64,000 bases of DNA from JBJMHZ01 sp045807125 (GTDB taxonomy: Bacteria > Actinomycetota > Actinomycetes > JAWWOL01), in assembly GCA_045807125.1 (NCBI GenBank), contig JBJMHZ010000042.1, positions 62,001 to 126,000 of the forward strand, read 5' to 3'. Positions within the stretch are counted from its first letter, which is position 1. Each line of letters opens with the position of its first letter. The notes beneath the pieces were generated by a model. It was given only the letters and a program-made list of their open reading frames with translations, searched no databases and was not told the origin of the DNA. Shown in pieces: positions 1 through 7,559 of this stretch. Position numbers and translations under genes: made by a program.

Positions 1-2
1 CT

Positions 3-113
3 GCCCCTGACAACTACATGACGCATCTGTCGATCACTGAGTCGCCGGGCGATGGCCGCGCGGACGCCGAATGGGGCGACCACGTCAGCGACCAGGAGCA
101 CGGCGCCAGCTGA
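3..113 (+). CDS. C-terminal end of a cupin-like protein (5' truncated by window)
   Basis: An open frame enters from the left edge and stops at TGA 111-113, giving 36 residues. The tail contains MTHLSITES followed by a WGDHVSDQE motif, which resembles the C-terminal tails of small single-domain cupin proteins. That family link is from memory and is weak. The frame has G/C-rich third positions like its neighbours, and it ends 8 bp before the stop of the convergent gene on the other strand, as expected for a real gene end. Nothing of the catalytic core is visible, so the function cannot be judged. Confidence 0.4.
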   Translation, partial: APDNYMTHLSITESPGDGRADAEWGDHVSDQEHGAS

Positions 114-120
114 CAGCGGG

Positions 121-693
121 TCAGAAGGTCCATCTGGTGGCGCCGCCGGGCTCCTTGGTGGCGAGCGCATAGGCGTCCTCGATCGTGAATTCGTAGACGT
201 ACCACGGCGGTGGGCCGGCGCTGGGGGCGCTGTACTCGTGGGTGAAGCCGCCGTCGGCGATGCTCGGTGCCCAGCCGCCCTCGGCGAACGCCTCGGCGAG
301 GCGCTGCAGCATCGCTTCGTCGCTGACCCGGACGGCCCGTCCCTCGATCGCCACGTCGTAGTCACGGGTGGCGACGCCGAAGGCGCAGCGCGGGTCACGT
401 TCGACGTTCCGGATCTTGCGCGACCGCGGGCTGCCGCAGAAGTAGTAGCGACCGTCGACCCACACGGCGCCGACCGCGGTCATGTGGGGTCGGCCGTCGG
501 CGTCGACGGTCGACAACCAGAAGGTGTGGTGGTCGGGTCCGCCCGTGCCGGGGGCCTGGGTCAGGTTGGCCTCGAGCGTCCGGCGCACGTCCGCCCAGTC
601 GAGCGGGGCGAGGTGGTACAGATCGGCGAGGTTCTTCGCTTGCGGTTCGTGAGCAGCCATGCCAGTACGACGATCGGCGGCGGCGGTACTCAT
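121..693 (-). CDS. Pyridoxamine 5'-phosphate oxidase family protein
   Basis: About 190 residues with the FMN-binding split-barrel pattern: HTFWLSTVDADGRPHMTAVG, then WVDGRYYFCGS, then SRKIRNVERDPRCAF. Members bind FMN or F420 and reduce small substrates, or act as flavin-binding proteins of unknown substrate. Two in-frame ATGs compete, at 693 and 660. Neither has a convincing ribosome binding site; the conserved part starts just after the second, so the first 11 residues are uncertain. It is convergent with the cupin-like gene end at 113 and is preceded by the decayed TPR gene. The specific substrate is unknown. Confidence 0.85.
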   Translation of the reverse strand: MSTAAADRRTGMAAHEPQAKNLADLYHLAPLDWADVRRTLEANLTQAPGTGGPDHHTFWLSTVDADGRPHMTAVGAVWVDGRYYFCGSPRSRKIRNVERDPRCAFGVATRDYDVAIEGRAVRVSDEAMLQRLAEAFAEGGWAPSIADGGFTHEYSAPSAGPPPWYVYEFTIEDAYALATKEPGGATRWTF

Positions 694-724
694 CGGCCGG
701 AGCGCCGGGAGAACCATGGCGCCA

Positions 725-1150
725 CTACTGTCCGCCGCCGCGAAATGACGAAGAACATCCGGTTGCGGAAGCGCGCCGCGACCCCACCGACGGCAGGTCC
801 TCGAGCGCCTGGCGCAGGTAGCTGGCAGCCTCCTCCAGCCGCGGCGTGGGCAGCCGGAGGTAGAGGGTGCCGGTGTTCGCCCGCAGCGCCGCAACGGCGA
901 AGGCGTTGCCAACCTCGCCGTGGAGCGCCAGCGCGGACTCGAGCATGCGCTGCGCGAGCCGGTACTCGCCGCGGGCCTCCGCGACCAGCGCGCCATTCCA
1001 GTAAGCGGCCGCGCGGGCCCGTAGCGAGCCGCCAGCCTCGGCTCCGGTGACGGTCGACTCGACCAGCATCTGCGCCCGGGTGAGGTCGCCGCGCTCGAAG
1101 TAGCAGAGCACCAGGGTGGACGCCAGTTCGGTAACCTCCTCAGCAGGGGT
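725..1150 (-). pseudogene. Remnant of a TPR-type regulator
   Basis: The minus-strand frame here encodes helical repeat sequence (FERGDLTRAQMLVES, AYWNGALVAEARGEYRLAQR, LEEAASYLRQALEDL) like the tetratricopeptide half of an XRE-type regulator. No N-terminal helix-turn-helix can be found: upstream sequence runs straight into the promoter of nucS. The 3' end turns into non-repeat residues before the stop. The piece is therefore best read as a truncated, decayed gene. An alternative is a short intact TPR protein starting at the ATG at 1111, which would lack a ribosome binding site. Confidence 0.5.
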
Positions 1151-1203
1151 CCGTGGGAGCCAGGCCGTCCGCCGTACGGCCGGGCATCCCGTACGCTCGG
1201 GCC

Positions 1204-1863
1204 GTGCGCCTGGTCATCGCCCGCTGCAGCGTCGACTACGTCGGTCGGCTGACCGCCCACCTGCCCTCCGCGCCGCGGCTGCTGATGGTCAAGGCCGACG
1301 GCAGCCTGTCGATCCACGCCGACGACCGCGCCTACAAGCCGCTGAACTGGATGAGCCCACCCTGCCGGCTGGTCGAGACCGAGGGCCGCTGGACCGTCAC
1401 CAACAAGGCCGGCGAGCAGCTGATCATCACGGTCGAGGAGGTGCTGCACGACTCGACGCACGATCTCGGGATCGATCCCGGCCTGGTCAAGGACGGCGTC
1501 GAGGCGCACCTGCAGGCGCTGCTCGCCGAGCACATCCAGACCCTCGGAGCCGGCTACCGGCTGGTGCAGCGCGAGTACATGACCGCGATCGGCCCGGTCG
1601 ACATCCTCTGCCGCGACGCCGCCGGCACCACCGTGGCGATCGAGATCAAGCGACGCGGCGAGATCGACGGGGTCGAGCAGCTCACCCGCTACCTCGAGCT
1701 GCTGAACCGCGACCCGCTGCTCGCCCCCGTACGGGGCGTCTTCGCCGCCCAGGAGATCAAGCCGCAGGCCCGTACGCTCGCCACCGACCGGGGCATCGAC
1801 TGCGTGACGCTCGACTACGAGGCGCTGCGCGGCAACGCGCCGGTCAACCCGACCCTGTTCTGA
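1204..1863 (+). CDS. nucS: Mismatch-specific endonuclease NucS (EndoMS)
   Basis: 219 residues closely resembling actinobacterial NucS: VRLVIARCSVDYVGRLTAHL at the N-terminus, DDRAYKPLNWMSPP in the DNA-binding domain, then the RecB-like nuclease core with GPVDILCRD and AIEIKRRGEIDGVEQLTRYL (Asp, Glu-x-Lys and Gln catalytic residues). In actinobacteria NucS cuts both strands at G-T, G-G and T-T mismatches and replaces MutSL repair; it binds the sliding clamp through its C-terminus. GTG 1204 is chosen because the homology begins there. TACGCT lies 6 nt upstream, so the mRNA is probably leaderless. Confidence 0.96.
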   Translation: MRLVIARCSVDYVGRLTAHLPSAPRLLMVKADGSLSIHADDRAYKPLNWMSPPCRLVETEGRWTVTNKAGEQLIITVEEVLHDSTHDLGIDPGLVKDGVEAHLQALLAEHIQTLGAGYRLVQREYMTAIGPVDILCRDAAGTTVAIEIKRRGEIDGVEQLTRYLELLNRDPLLAPVRGVFAAQEIKPQARTLATDRGIDCVTLDYEALRGNAPVNPTLF

Positions 1864-1868
1864 GATCG

Positions 1869-1893
1869 GCGGGACGGATCCGCGTCCCGCTTT
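1869..1893 (+). terminator. Hairpin terminator after nucS
   Basis: A perfect 8-bp stem (GCGGGACG 1869-1876 with CGTCCCGC 1883-1890), a 6-nt loop and a short TTT begin 6 bp after the nucS stop codon. It separates nucS from the tRNA cluster. Confidence 0.6.
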
Positions 1894-1921
1894 GCCCTCG
1901 GTCCGGTCCGTCCCCTATGCT
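1892..1921 (+). promoter_or_regulatory. Possible sigma-70-type promoter of the tRNA cluster
   Basis: TTGCCC (1892-1897) and TATGCT (1916-1921) are separated by 18 bp and would start transcription near 1928, about 50 nt before tRNA-Glu. Assignment is by pattern only. Confidence 0.35.
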
Positions 1922-1979
1922 GGCTCACGTCTCCGACGGCGGACGCCGGGGCACCGGCGTGGGCGACGTGCCAGCGCCA

Positions 1980-2052
1980 GCCCTCATCGTCTAGTGGCCC
2001 AGGACGCCGCCCTTTCAAGGCGGTAGCACGGGTTCGAATCCCGTTGGGGGCA
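1980..2052 (+). tRNA. tRNA-Glu (anticodon TTC)
   Basis: The 73-nt sequence folds as a cloverleaf: acceptor GCCCTCA pairs with TGGGGGC, the anticodon loop is CTTTCAA with anticodon TTC, and the T loop is TTCGAAT closed by ACGGG/CCCGT. The discriminator is A and CCA is not encoded. It is the first of three tandem tRNAs. Confidence 0.96.
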
Positions 2053-2081
2053 CGCGGGTCCCGCGAGGGCACCGCGCGCAA

Positions 2082-2156
2082 GGTCCTGTGGAGCAGCGTG
2101 GAGTGCTCGCCGCCCTGTCAAGGCGGAGGTCGCGGGTTCAAATCCCGTCAGGACCG
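2082..2156 (+). tRNA. tRNA-Asp (anticodon GTC)
   Basis: 75 nt; acceptor GGTCCTG pairs with CAGGACC, the anticodon loop is CTGTCAA with anticodon GTC, and the T loop is TTCAAAT. The discriminator is G, as usual for tRNA-Asp. CCA is not encoded. It follows tRNA-Glu by 29 bp. Confidence 0.96.
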
Positions 2157-2175
2157 CTCGGGGCGAGAGCCCCCG

Positions 2176-2252
2176 GGGCAGGTAGCTCAGTCGGTACGAG
2201 CGTCCGCCTGAAAAGCGGAAGGTCGGCGGTTCGACCCCGCCCCTGCCCACCA
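2176..2252 (+). tRNA. tRNA-Phe (anticodon GAA), CCA encoded
   Basis: Acceptor GGGCAGG pairs with CCTGCCC, the anticodon loop is CTGAAAA with anticodon GAA, and the T loop is TTCGACC. The discriminator A at 2249 is followed by genomic CCA (2250-2252), unlike the two preceding tRNAs. It follows tRNA-Asp by 19 bp, suggesting one transcript. Confidence 0.95.
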
Positions 2253-2285
2253 CCATCCCGGCACCACTGCCTAGGCTCGCTCTCC

Positions 2286-2699
2286 ATGGGGATGCCGACC
2301 GGGCCCGAGGGTCTCGACAAGCTGCTGGGCTTCGACTACGTCGAGGCCGGCCCCGACCGGGTCGAGATCCGCTTCGAGGTGCGGCCCGAGCTGCTCCAGC
2401 CGTTCGGCATCGTACACGGCGGGGTGCACAGCGCGGTGGTCGAGTCGGCGGCGAGCATCGGGGCGGCGCTCTGGTACGGCGAGGGCGGCCAGGTGGTGGG
2501 CGTCGCCAACCACACCAACTTCCTGCGCGCGGTGGGCGCGGGCACCACGCTGACCGCCGTCGCGACCCCCATCCAGCGCGGCCGGACCCAGCAGCTCTGG
2601 CTGGTCGAGGTGAGCGACGACGGCGGGCGGGCGATCGCGCGCGGCGAGGTGCGGCTGGCCAACCTGCCGCCGTCGGATCGCACGGGCAAGGGCCGCTAG
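2286..2699 (+). CDS. PaaI-family hotdog-fold thioesterase
   Basis: 137 residues with the hotdog thioesterase signature: FGIVHGGVHSAVVESAAS contains the HGG-x-h-x-x-h-x-E pattern in which the helix glutamate activates water. It is expected to hydrolyse aryl- or acyl-CoA esters in the cytoplasm. The start is ATG 2286. TAGGCT (2272-2277) ends 8 nt upstream, so the transcript is probably leaderless, and no Shine-Dalgarno sequence is present. The length is normal for the family. The substrate cannot be deduced. Confidence 0.9.
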   Translation: MGMPTGPEGLDKLLGFDYVEAGPDRVEIRFEVRPELLQPFGIVHGGVHSAVVESAASIGAALWYGEGGQVVGVANHTNFLRAVGAGTTLTAVATPIQRGRTQQLWLVEVSDDGGRAIARGEVRLANLPPSDRTGKGR

Positions 2700-2725
2700 C
2701 CACGTCCGTCTGGCACCATGGAGCG

Positions 2726-3565
2726 GTGCCGCCGTCCCGTCCGCGAGCAAGGCGCGGCTCGCTGATCCTCCACGCCGAGGACGGCATCATCGTCAAGCGC
2801 GACCCCGACCGCTCGACCGGCCGCATGGTCCTGCTCGACGGCATGGAGGCGTCGTACGTCGACATCGCCGACCCCGCGCACCTGGAGTTCTCCTATCTGC
2901 GGCGCATCAGGGACGCGATCGACGAGAGCTGGCCGCCCCGCGCGGCGCTCGACGTCGTGCACATCGGCGGGGCCGGCTGCGCCCTCGCCCGCCACCTCGC
3001 CGCCACCCGCACGGCCAGCCGCAACGAGGTGCTCGAGTACGACCCGCGGGTCGCCGCGATGGCTCGCCGGGTGCTGGGGGTCCACAACACGCCGCGGTTG
3101 CGGCTGCGGATCACCGACGCGCGGCCGGCGCTGGAGGCGCGTCCGGACGCGAGCGTCGACGTCATCGTGGGCGACGCGTTCGTGGACGGGCTGGTGCCGG
3201 CTCACCTGTCGACCGTCGAGTTCGCCGAGCAAGTAGCCCGGGTGCTGCGCCCCGGCGGCCTCTACGCGCTGAACGTCATCGACGCCCCACCGCTGCGCAT
3301 CTCCAAGACCATCGCGGCAACCCTGCTGCGGGTCTTCGACGAGGTCGCGCTCACCGCGCCGCCACGGGTGCTGCGCGGGCGCACCCTCGGCAACCTGGTC
3401 TTCCTCTGCACCGCGGCACCGCTCGTCCTCGACACCCTGCGGGTACGGGCCGCGCGGGACGGCGAGCCCGCGGAGGTGCTGCACCGCGAGGACGTCACGT
3501 ACTTCGCCGCGGGCATGCACCCGCTGCTCGACGAGGATGCCGCCCGGCGGTCCTGGCTCTGCTGA
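2726..3565 (+). CDS. Spermidine synthase-like methyltransferase-fold protein
   Basis: 279 residues related to polyamine aminopropyltransferases: MVLLDGMEASYVDIADP near the N-terminus, a nucleotide-binding GGAGC loop after VVHI, an acidic EYDP at the next strand, and IVGDAFVDGLVP where spermidine synthases carry the catalytic aspartate region. In actinobacteria such proteins are often annotated as spermidine synthase or fused MFS/spermidine synthase, without proof of polyamine activity. The GTG at 2726 is the only start that keeps the basic N-terminus; the start is uncertain. It lies 26 bp after the thioesterase gene on the same strand. Confidence 0.8.
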   Translation: MPPSRPRARRGSLILHAEDGIIVKRDPDRSTGRMVLLDGMEASYVDIADPAHLEFSYLRRIRDAIDESWPPRAALDVVHIGGAGCALARHLAATRTASRNEVLEYDPRVAAMARRVLGVHNTPRLRLRITDARPALEARPDASVDVIVGDAFVDGLVPAHLSTVEFAEQVARVLRPGGLYALNVIDAPPLRISKTIAATLLRVFDEVALTAPPRVLRGRTLGNLVFLCTAAPLVLDTLRVRAARDGEPAEVLHREDVTYFAAGMHPLLDEDAARRSWLC

Positions 3566-3566
3566 C

Positions 3567-4178
3567 TCAGCCGCTGCCGTCGGCGGCGGCCGGCCCCGGG
3601 CGCTGGTTCCAGCCGGTCAGCGCGTGCCAGCCGTGCTCGTGGCCGAGCGTGCCGACCGCGCCGGCACCGAGCACGAGCACCGCGCCGGCCCGCGGCTCGA
3701 GCCCGAGCCAGCAGGCGGCGAGGATCCGCAGCGAGTGCCCGTGGGCGACCAGCGCGACGTCACTGCCGGCGTCGATCACCGGCTCGGCCCGCGCGATCAC
3801 CCGGCGGACCCTGGCGGCCACGTCCTCGATCGACTCGCCGGGCGTCGCGCCGGGCGCCACCCCGTCGTCCCAGAGCGACCACGGCCGCCCGAGCCGCTCG
3901 CGCACCTGCTCGGTGGTCAGGCCCTCGTACGCGCCGTAGTCCCACTCCATCAGGTCGGCGTCCGGCTCGCCGTCCAGACCGGCCAGCTCGGCCGTACGGC
4001 TGGCCCGCTGCAGCGGGCTCACCAGCACGAGGCCGAACGACCGCCCGGCGAGCAGCGGGCGCAGCGCCCCCGCGGCCCGTTCGCCGGCCGGCGTGAGCGG
4101 CAGGTCGATGCGCCCGGTGTGGCGCCGCGCCCGGCTCCACTCGGTCTCACCGTGACGGACGACGACGATCTCGGGCAT
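3567..4178 (-). CDS. Histidine phosphatase family protein
   Basis: 203 residues with the histidine acid phosphatase signature VVRHGETEWS at residues 6-15 (RHG catalytic histidine) and a second histidine in VALVAHGHSLRIL. MEWDYGAYEGLTTEQV matches the phosphoglycerate-mutase-like acid pocket. Related actinobacterial enzymes include acid phosphatases and SixA/CobC-like phosphatases; the substrate is not evident. The start ATG 4178 is preceded by TACAGT-N6, suggesting a leaderless mRNA. The gene is convergent with its right-hand plus-strand neighbour's upstream gene, ending 1 bp after the spermidine-synthase-like gene stops. Confidence 0.93.
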   Translation of the reverse strand: MPEIVVVRHGETEWSRARRHTGRIDLPLTPAGERAAGALRPLLAGRSFGLVLVSPLQRASRTAELAGLDGEPDADLMEWDYGAYEGLTTEQVRERLGRPWSLWDDGVAPGATPGESIEDVAARVRRVIARAEPVIDAGSDVALVAHGHSLRILAACWLGLEPRAGAVLVLGAGAVGTLGHEHGWHALTGWNQRPGPAAADGSG

Positions 4179-4267
4179 CTCGCCACTGTAGGGGGGTCCG
4201 GGGAAGCAGCCGCGCGACCGGCCGGTTGTCGGTGGGAACCGGCCCCGACCGGCCCCCGGGAGGCAGC

Positions 4268-5035
4268 ATGACCACCACTGCCCAAAGCGGCACCCAGACC
4301 ACCGATCAGGTACGCGCCGAGCGCAGCCACAAGCGGGTCCGTGCCTACCTCGGCGGCGAGCTCGTCGCCGACACCACGCAGCCCTGGCTGGTGTGGGAGA
4401 AGCCGTACTACCCCACGTACTACCTGCCGGCCGCCGACCTGGTGGCCGAGCTGGTCGACACCGGCGAGCGGCAGCACGCCCCCCGCCTCGGCGAGGCCGC
4501 CGTCCTCGACGTGAAGACGTCGGGGCGGACCGTAGCGGGCGCCGCGCTCCGCTACCTCGACTCGCCGGTCGAGGTGCTGCGCGACCTGGTCCGGCTCGAC
4601 TGGGCAGCGATGGACGAGTGGCTCGAGGAGGACGAGCCGGTCTACGTCCACCCGCGCGACCCGCACCACCGGGTCGACATCCTCACCAGCTCCCGGCACG
4701 TGCGGGTCGAGATCGACGGCGTCACGGTGGCCGACTCGCAGCGGCCGGTGATCCTCTTCGAGACGGGCCTGCCGCCGCGCTACTACCTGCCGATGAGCGA
4801 CGTGCGGCTCGACCTGCTGGAGCCGACCGCGACGCAGACCGGCTGCCCGTACAAGGGCACCGCCTCGTACTGGTCGGTCGCCACTCCGCAGGGGCGCCAC
4901 GAGGACATCGTGTGGGGCTACCGCACCCCCGTGCCCGAGAGCCAGAAGGTGGCCGGCCGGGTCTGCTTCTACAACGAGAAGGTCGACCTCTACGTCGACG
5001 GCGAGCTGCAACCGCGGCCGAAGACCCCTTTCTAG
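4268..5035 (+). CDS. Double DUF427 domain protein
   Basis: 255 residues made of two DUF427 modules, each with the pattern V-x-V-x-h-x-G-x-x-V-A-D: RVRAYLGGELVADT near residue 25 and HVRVEIDGVTVADS near residue 145. Each module is followed by YYLP. The second carries GCPYKGTASYWSV, the most conserved stretch of the family. No catalytic activity is established. A strong GGGAGG precedes ATG 4268. It ends 13 bp before the following oxidoreductase, and the two form an operon. Confidence 0.92.
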   Translation: MTTTAQSGTQTTDQVRAERSHKRVRAYLGGELVADTTQPWLVWEKPYYPTYYLPAADLVAELVDTGERQHAPRLGEAAVLDVKTSGRTVAGAALRYLDSPVEVLRDLVRLDWAAMDEWLEEDEPVYVHPRDPHHRVDILTSSRHVRVEIDGVTVADSQRPVILFETGLPPRYYLPMSDVRLDLLEPTATQTGCPYKGTASYWSVATPQGRHEDIVWGYRTPVPESQKVAGRVCFYNEKVDLYVDGELQPRPKTPF

Positions 5036-5048
5036 ACCGGGAGGCGAC

Positions 5049-6440
5049 GTGACCGTTGCCGAGTACGACGTCGTGGTGATCGGGGCCGGACCGGCGGGGG
5101 AGACCGCCGCCGGACGGGTCGCGGACGGTGGCCTGACCGCCGCGATCGTGGAGCGGGAGCTGGTTGGCGGCGAGTGCTCGTACTGGGGATGCATCCCGAG
5201 CAAGACGCTGCTGCGACCCGGCGACGTCATCGCCGCCGCCAGGCGCGTGCCGGGCGCGGCCGAGGCGGTCAGCGGCGAGGTGTCCGCCGCCGCGGCGTTC
5301 AAGCAGCGCGACTACATGACGAGCAACTGGACCGATGACGGCCAGCTGCCGTGGCTGACGGACAGGGGCATTGCGCTTCACCGCGGCGTCGCCCGGCTCG
5401 ACGGCGAGCGCACCGTCGTGGTCGCGACGGCCGACGGCGAGTCGCGGCTCACCGCGCGGCTGGCCGTCGTCCTGGCCACCGGAACCTCCGCCGCCATGCC
5501 CCCCATCGACGGCCTTGCCGAGGCCCGGCCGTGGGACAACCGCACCGTCACCGAGGCGTCGGCGGTGCCGCGGCGGCTGCTGGTGCTCGGCGGGGGGACC
5601 GTCGGCGCCGAGATGGCCCAGGCCTACCGGCGACTCGGCGCGGCCGAGGTGACCGTGCTCGAGGGCGGTGAGCGGCTGCTCGCCCGCGAGGAGCCGTTCG
5701 CCGGCGAGGAGGTCCGGACCTCGTTCGAGGACGAGGGCATCCGCGTTCGCACCGGTGCCCAGGTCACCGCGGTGCACAGGGACGGCGCCGGGGCGGTGAC
5801 CGCGACGCTCGCCGACGGCAGCAGCTGCGTCGGTGACGAGATCCTCGTCGCGGTCGGCCGGCGGCCGCGCACGGCCGATCTCGGCCTCGACGCGGTCGGT
5901 CTCGCCCCCGGCCACTACGTCGAGGTCGACGACCGGCTGCGGGCCACCGGCGTCGCCGGCGGCTGGCTCTACGCTGTCGGGGACTGCAACGGCCGGGCGC
6001 TGCTGACCCACATGGGCAAGTACCAGGCCCGCATCGCCGGCGATGTGATCCTCGGCCGGCCCGCCAAGGACGAGGCGAGCACCACGATGGTCACCCGCGT
6101 GACGTTCACCGACCCGCAGGTGTGCGCGGTCGGCCTCACCGAGGCGCAGGCCCGCGAGGCGTACGCCGACGTGCGCGTGCTGCGGGTGGGCACCGGGGAC
6201 GTCGCGGGCGCGTACGTCCTCGGCAACGGCATCGGCGGCACGTCGCAGCTGGTCGTCGACGAGGCTCGCCGGGTGGTGATCGGTGCGACGTTCACCGGGC
6301 CCGGCATGCAAGAGCTGCTGCACTCCGCCTCGGTCGCCGTCGCGGGCGCCGTGCCGCTCGACCGGCTCTGGCACGCCGTCCCGTCGTTCCCGACGGTCAG
6401 CGAGGTGTGGCTGCGCCTGCTGGAGCAGTACGGCCTCTAG
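5049..6440 (+). CDS. Pyridine nucleotide-disulfide oxidoreductase (class I)
   Basis: 463 residues laid out like lipoamide dehydrogenase or mercuric reductase: FAD-binding GAGPAGETAAGR at residues 11-22, the redox-active pair in GGECSYWGCIPSK, NAD(P)-binding GGGTVGAEMAQAY, a second FAD contact in YAVGDCNG, and the C-terminal HAVPSFPTVSE of the dimerisation domain supplying the His-Glu dyad. It is too diverged to call a substrate; soluble dihydrolipoyl-dehydrogenase-like quinone or disulfide reductases are the closest types. GTG 5049 has GGAGG 6 nt upstream. It is co-transcribed with the DUF427 gene. Confidence 0.93.
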   Translation: MTVAEYDVVVIGAGPAGETAAGRVADGGLTAAIVERELVGGECSYWGCIPSKTLLRPGDVIAAARRVPGAAEAVSGEVSAAAAFKQRDYMTSNWTDDGQLPWLTDRGIALHRGVARLDGERTVVVATADGESRLTARLAVVLATGTSAAMPPIDGLAEARPWDNRTVTEASAVPRRLLVLGGGTVGAEMAQAYRRLGAAEVTVLEGGERLLAREEPFAGEEVRTSFEDEGIRVRTGAQVTAVHRDGAGAVTATLADGSSCVGDEILVAVGRRPRTADLGLDAVGLAPGHYVEVDDRLRATGVAGGWLYAVGDCNGRALLTHMGKYQARIAGDVILGRPAKDEASTTMVTRVTFTDPQVCAVGLTEAQAREAYADVRVLRVGTGDVAGAYVLGNGIGGTSQLVVDEARRVVIGATFTGPGMQELLHSASVAVAGAVPLDRLWHAVPSFPTVSEVWLRLLEQYGL

Positions 6441-6442
6441 CG

Positions 6443-7423
6443 CTAGGCGAGCATGGCGGCGGAGCGCGCCTTCACCTCGGCCATCCGGCGGCGCAGCAGC
6501 TCGGGCGTCAACGACGTGAGCCCCAGCTCGAGCCAGCCTTGGATCCAGTCGGTGATGTCCGTCGGCCGCAGCGCGCCCAGCAGGGTCCAGACCGCGACGT
6601 CGGCGACCGCGGCCCCGGTGAGCCGCTCGTACGCCGCGACGAAGCGGCTTCCCGCATCCTCGCCGTAGGACAGCACGAGATCCATCGCGCAGTAGCCGAC
6701 ATCCATACCGGGATGGCCGATGCCGGCGTCCGACCAGTCGACCACTCCGACCACCCGGTGGCCGCGGCGCAAGGTGTTGCCCGCCCAGAAGTCGTTGTGC
6801 ACCAGTACCGAGGCGCCGTCCGGCTGGCGCAGGTGGCGCCCGGCGAGCGCGCGCAACCGCAGGTCCTCCTCCGGCCGGTTCGCGTACCACGGCGGCGGCG
6901 GACCTGCCAGTCTCGCCACCACGTCAGCGGTCAGGTCGGGCAGCCCCGTCATCCCGGCGACGGGCACCTGATGCACGGCGACCAGGGCCGCGGCCAGCGA
7001 GTCGATCCACCCGGGAGATGCCTGCGCCGGCAACCGGGCCCAGCCGCCGAGCCGGGTGATCAGCAGCGTGGGCACGTCGCAGGAGCTGCCGTCGGGGTCA
7101 GCGGCGACCAGCCGGGGCGCCGGCACGCCGTGGCTCCCCAGGGCCTCGAGCGCGACAGCCTCCCTGGCGGCGGTGCCGTCGCCGAGCCTGTCCGGGAGGA
7201 ACCGCCGCAGCACCAGCCACCGTGCCTCGCCGGCCCGCTCGACGCTGACCAGGTGCATCGCGTTGCTCACGCCGCCACGCAGCGGCCGGACGGCGGCGAC
7301 CCGCGCTCCTGGGCCGGTCGCCTCGGCCACCCAGTCGAGCGTCTCCCGTGGTGGGCGGCGACGCAGCCGGGCGATCCACTCCGTCATCCCCTCGGCCATC
7401 CCCTCGGGCATCCCCTCGGGCAT
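6443..7423 (-). CDS. Aminoglycoside phosphotransferase-fold kinase
   Basis: 326 residues in the protein-kinase-like APH fold. VLVHNDFWAGNTL is the Brenner motif with catalytic Asp and the Mg-binding Asn, and GVVDWSDAGIGHPGMDVGY supplies the DFG-like Asp. Many members phosphorylate sugars, choline or unknown metabolites, so drug resistance should not be assumed. Homology starts at MTEWIARL (7387). Upstream are in-frame ATGs at 7399, 7411 and 7423 and a GTG at 7435, all inside a 12-bp repeat. It ends 3 bp from the convergent oxidoreductase. Confidence 0.9.
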   Translation of the reverse strand: MPEGMPEGMAEGMTEWIARLRRRPPRETLDWVAEATGPGARVAAVRPLRGGVSNAMHLVSVERAGEARWLVLRRFLPDRLGDGTAAREAVALEALGSHGVPAPRLVAADPDGSSCDVPTLLITRLGGWARLPAQASPGWIDSLAAALVAVHQVPVAGMTGLPDLTADVVARLAGPPPPWYANRPEEDLRLRALAGRHLRQPDGASVLVHNDFWAGNTLRRGHRVVGVVDWSDAGIGHPGMDVGYCAMDLVLSYGEDAGSRFVAAYERLTGAAVADVAVWTLLGALRPTDITDWIQGWLELGLTSLTPELLRRRMAEVKARSAAMLA

Positions 7424-7435
7424 CCCCTCGGTCAC
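7385..7435 (-). repeat. 12-bp tandem repeat carrying four in-frame start codons
   Basis: On the minus strand the unit GAGGGGATGCCC (12 bp, slightly varied) is repeated about four times. Each copy gives an in-frame ATG preceded by GAGGGG, so the kinase gene could start at 7387, 7399, 7411 or 7423, adding steps of four residues (roughly MPEG). Confidence 0.85.
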
Positions 7436-7497
7436 CGCGCGAGTCTGCCACGGCTCGGACGCCGATAGAGAGGGGTTCGCTGCCGAACCGCTTGCGG

Positions 7498-7529
7498 AAT
7501 CGGCAACCGGTTGCTGATTCGGCAACCGG
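7498..7529. promoter_or_regulatory. Palindromic operator-like site upstream of the kinase gene
   Basis: A 22-bp inverted repeat at 7498-7519 centred on AACCGGTT, with one mismatch between its arms, is followed directly by a further CGGCAACCGG (7520-7529) repeating one arm. It lies 75-106 bp upstream of the kinase start and just downstream of the vsr stop. It looks like a repressor binding site; the regulator is unknown. Confidence 0.4.
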
Positions 7530-7559
7530 CCGTGGCGAGCGTCCGTCCGACAGCCGCGG

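Noticed and set aside
52..1050. 332-codon plus-strand frame over the PNPOx gene
   Set aside because: The opposite strand encodes a recognisable FMN-binding protein; the plus-strand product is low complexity.
6443..7423. Aminoglycoside resistance gene
   Set aside because: The fold and catalytic motifs are those of the wide APH kinase family; nothing in the sequence or neighbourhood supports a drug as substrate.
7385..7435. CRISPR-like tandem repeat
   Set aside because: Units are 12 bp without unique spacers and lie in a coding start; no cas genes occur in the window. The 17-bp repeats at 34683-34761 fail for the same reason.
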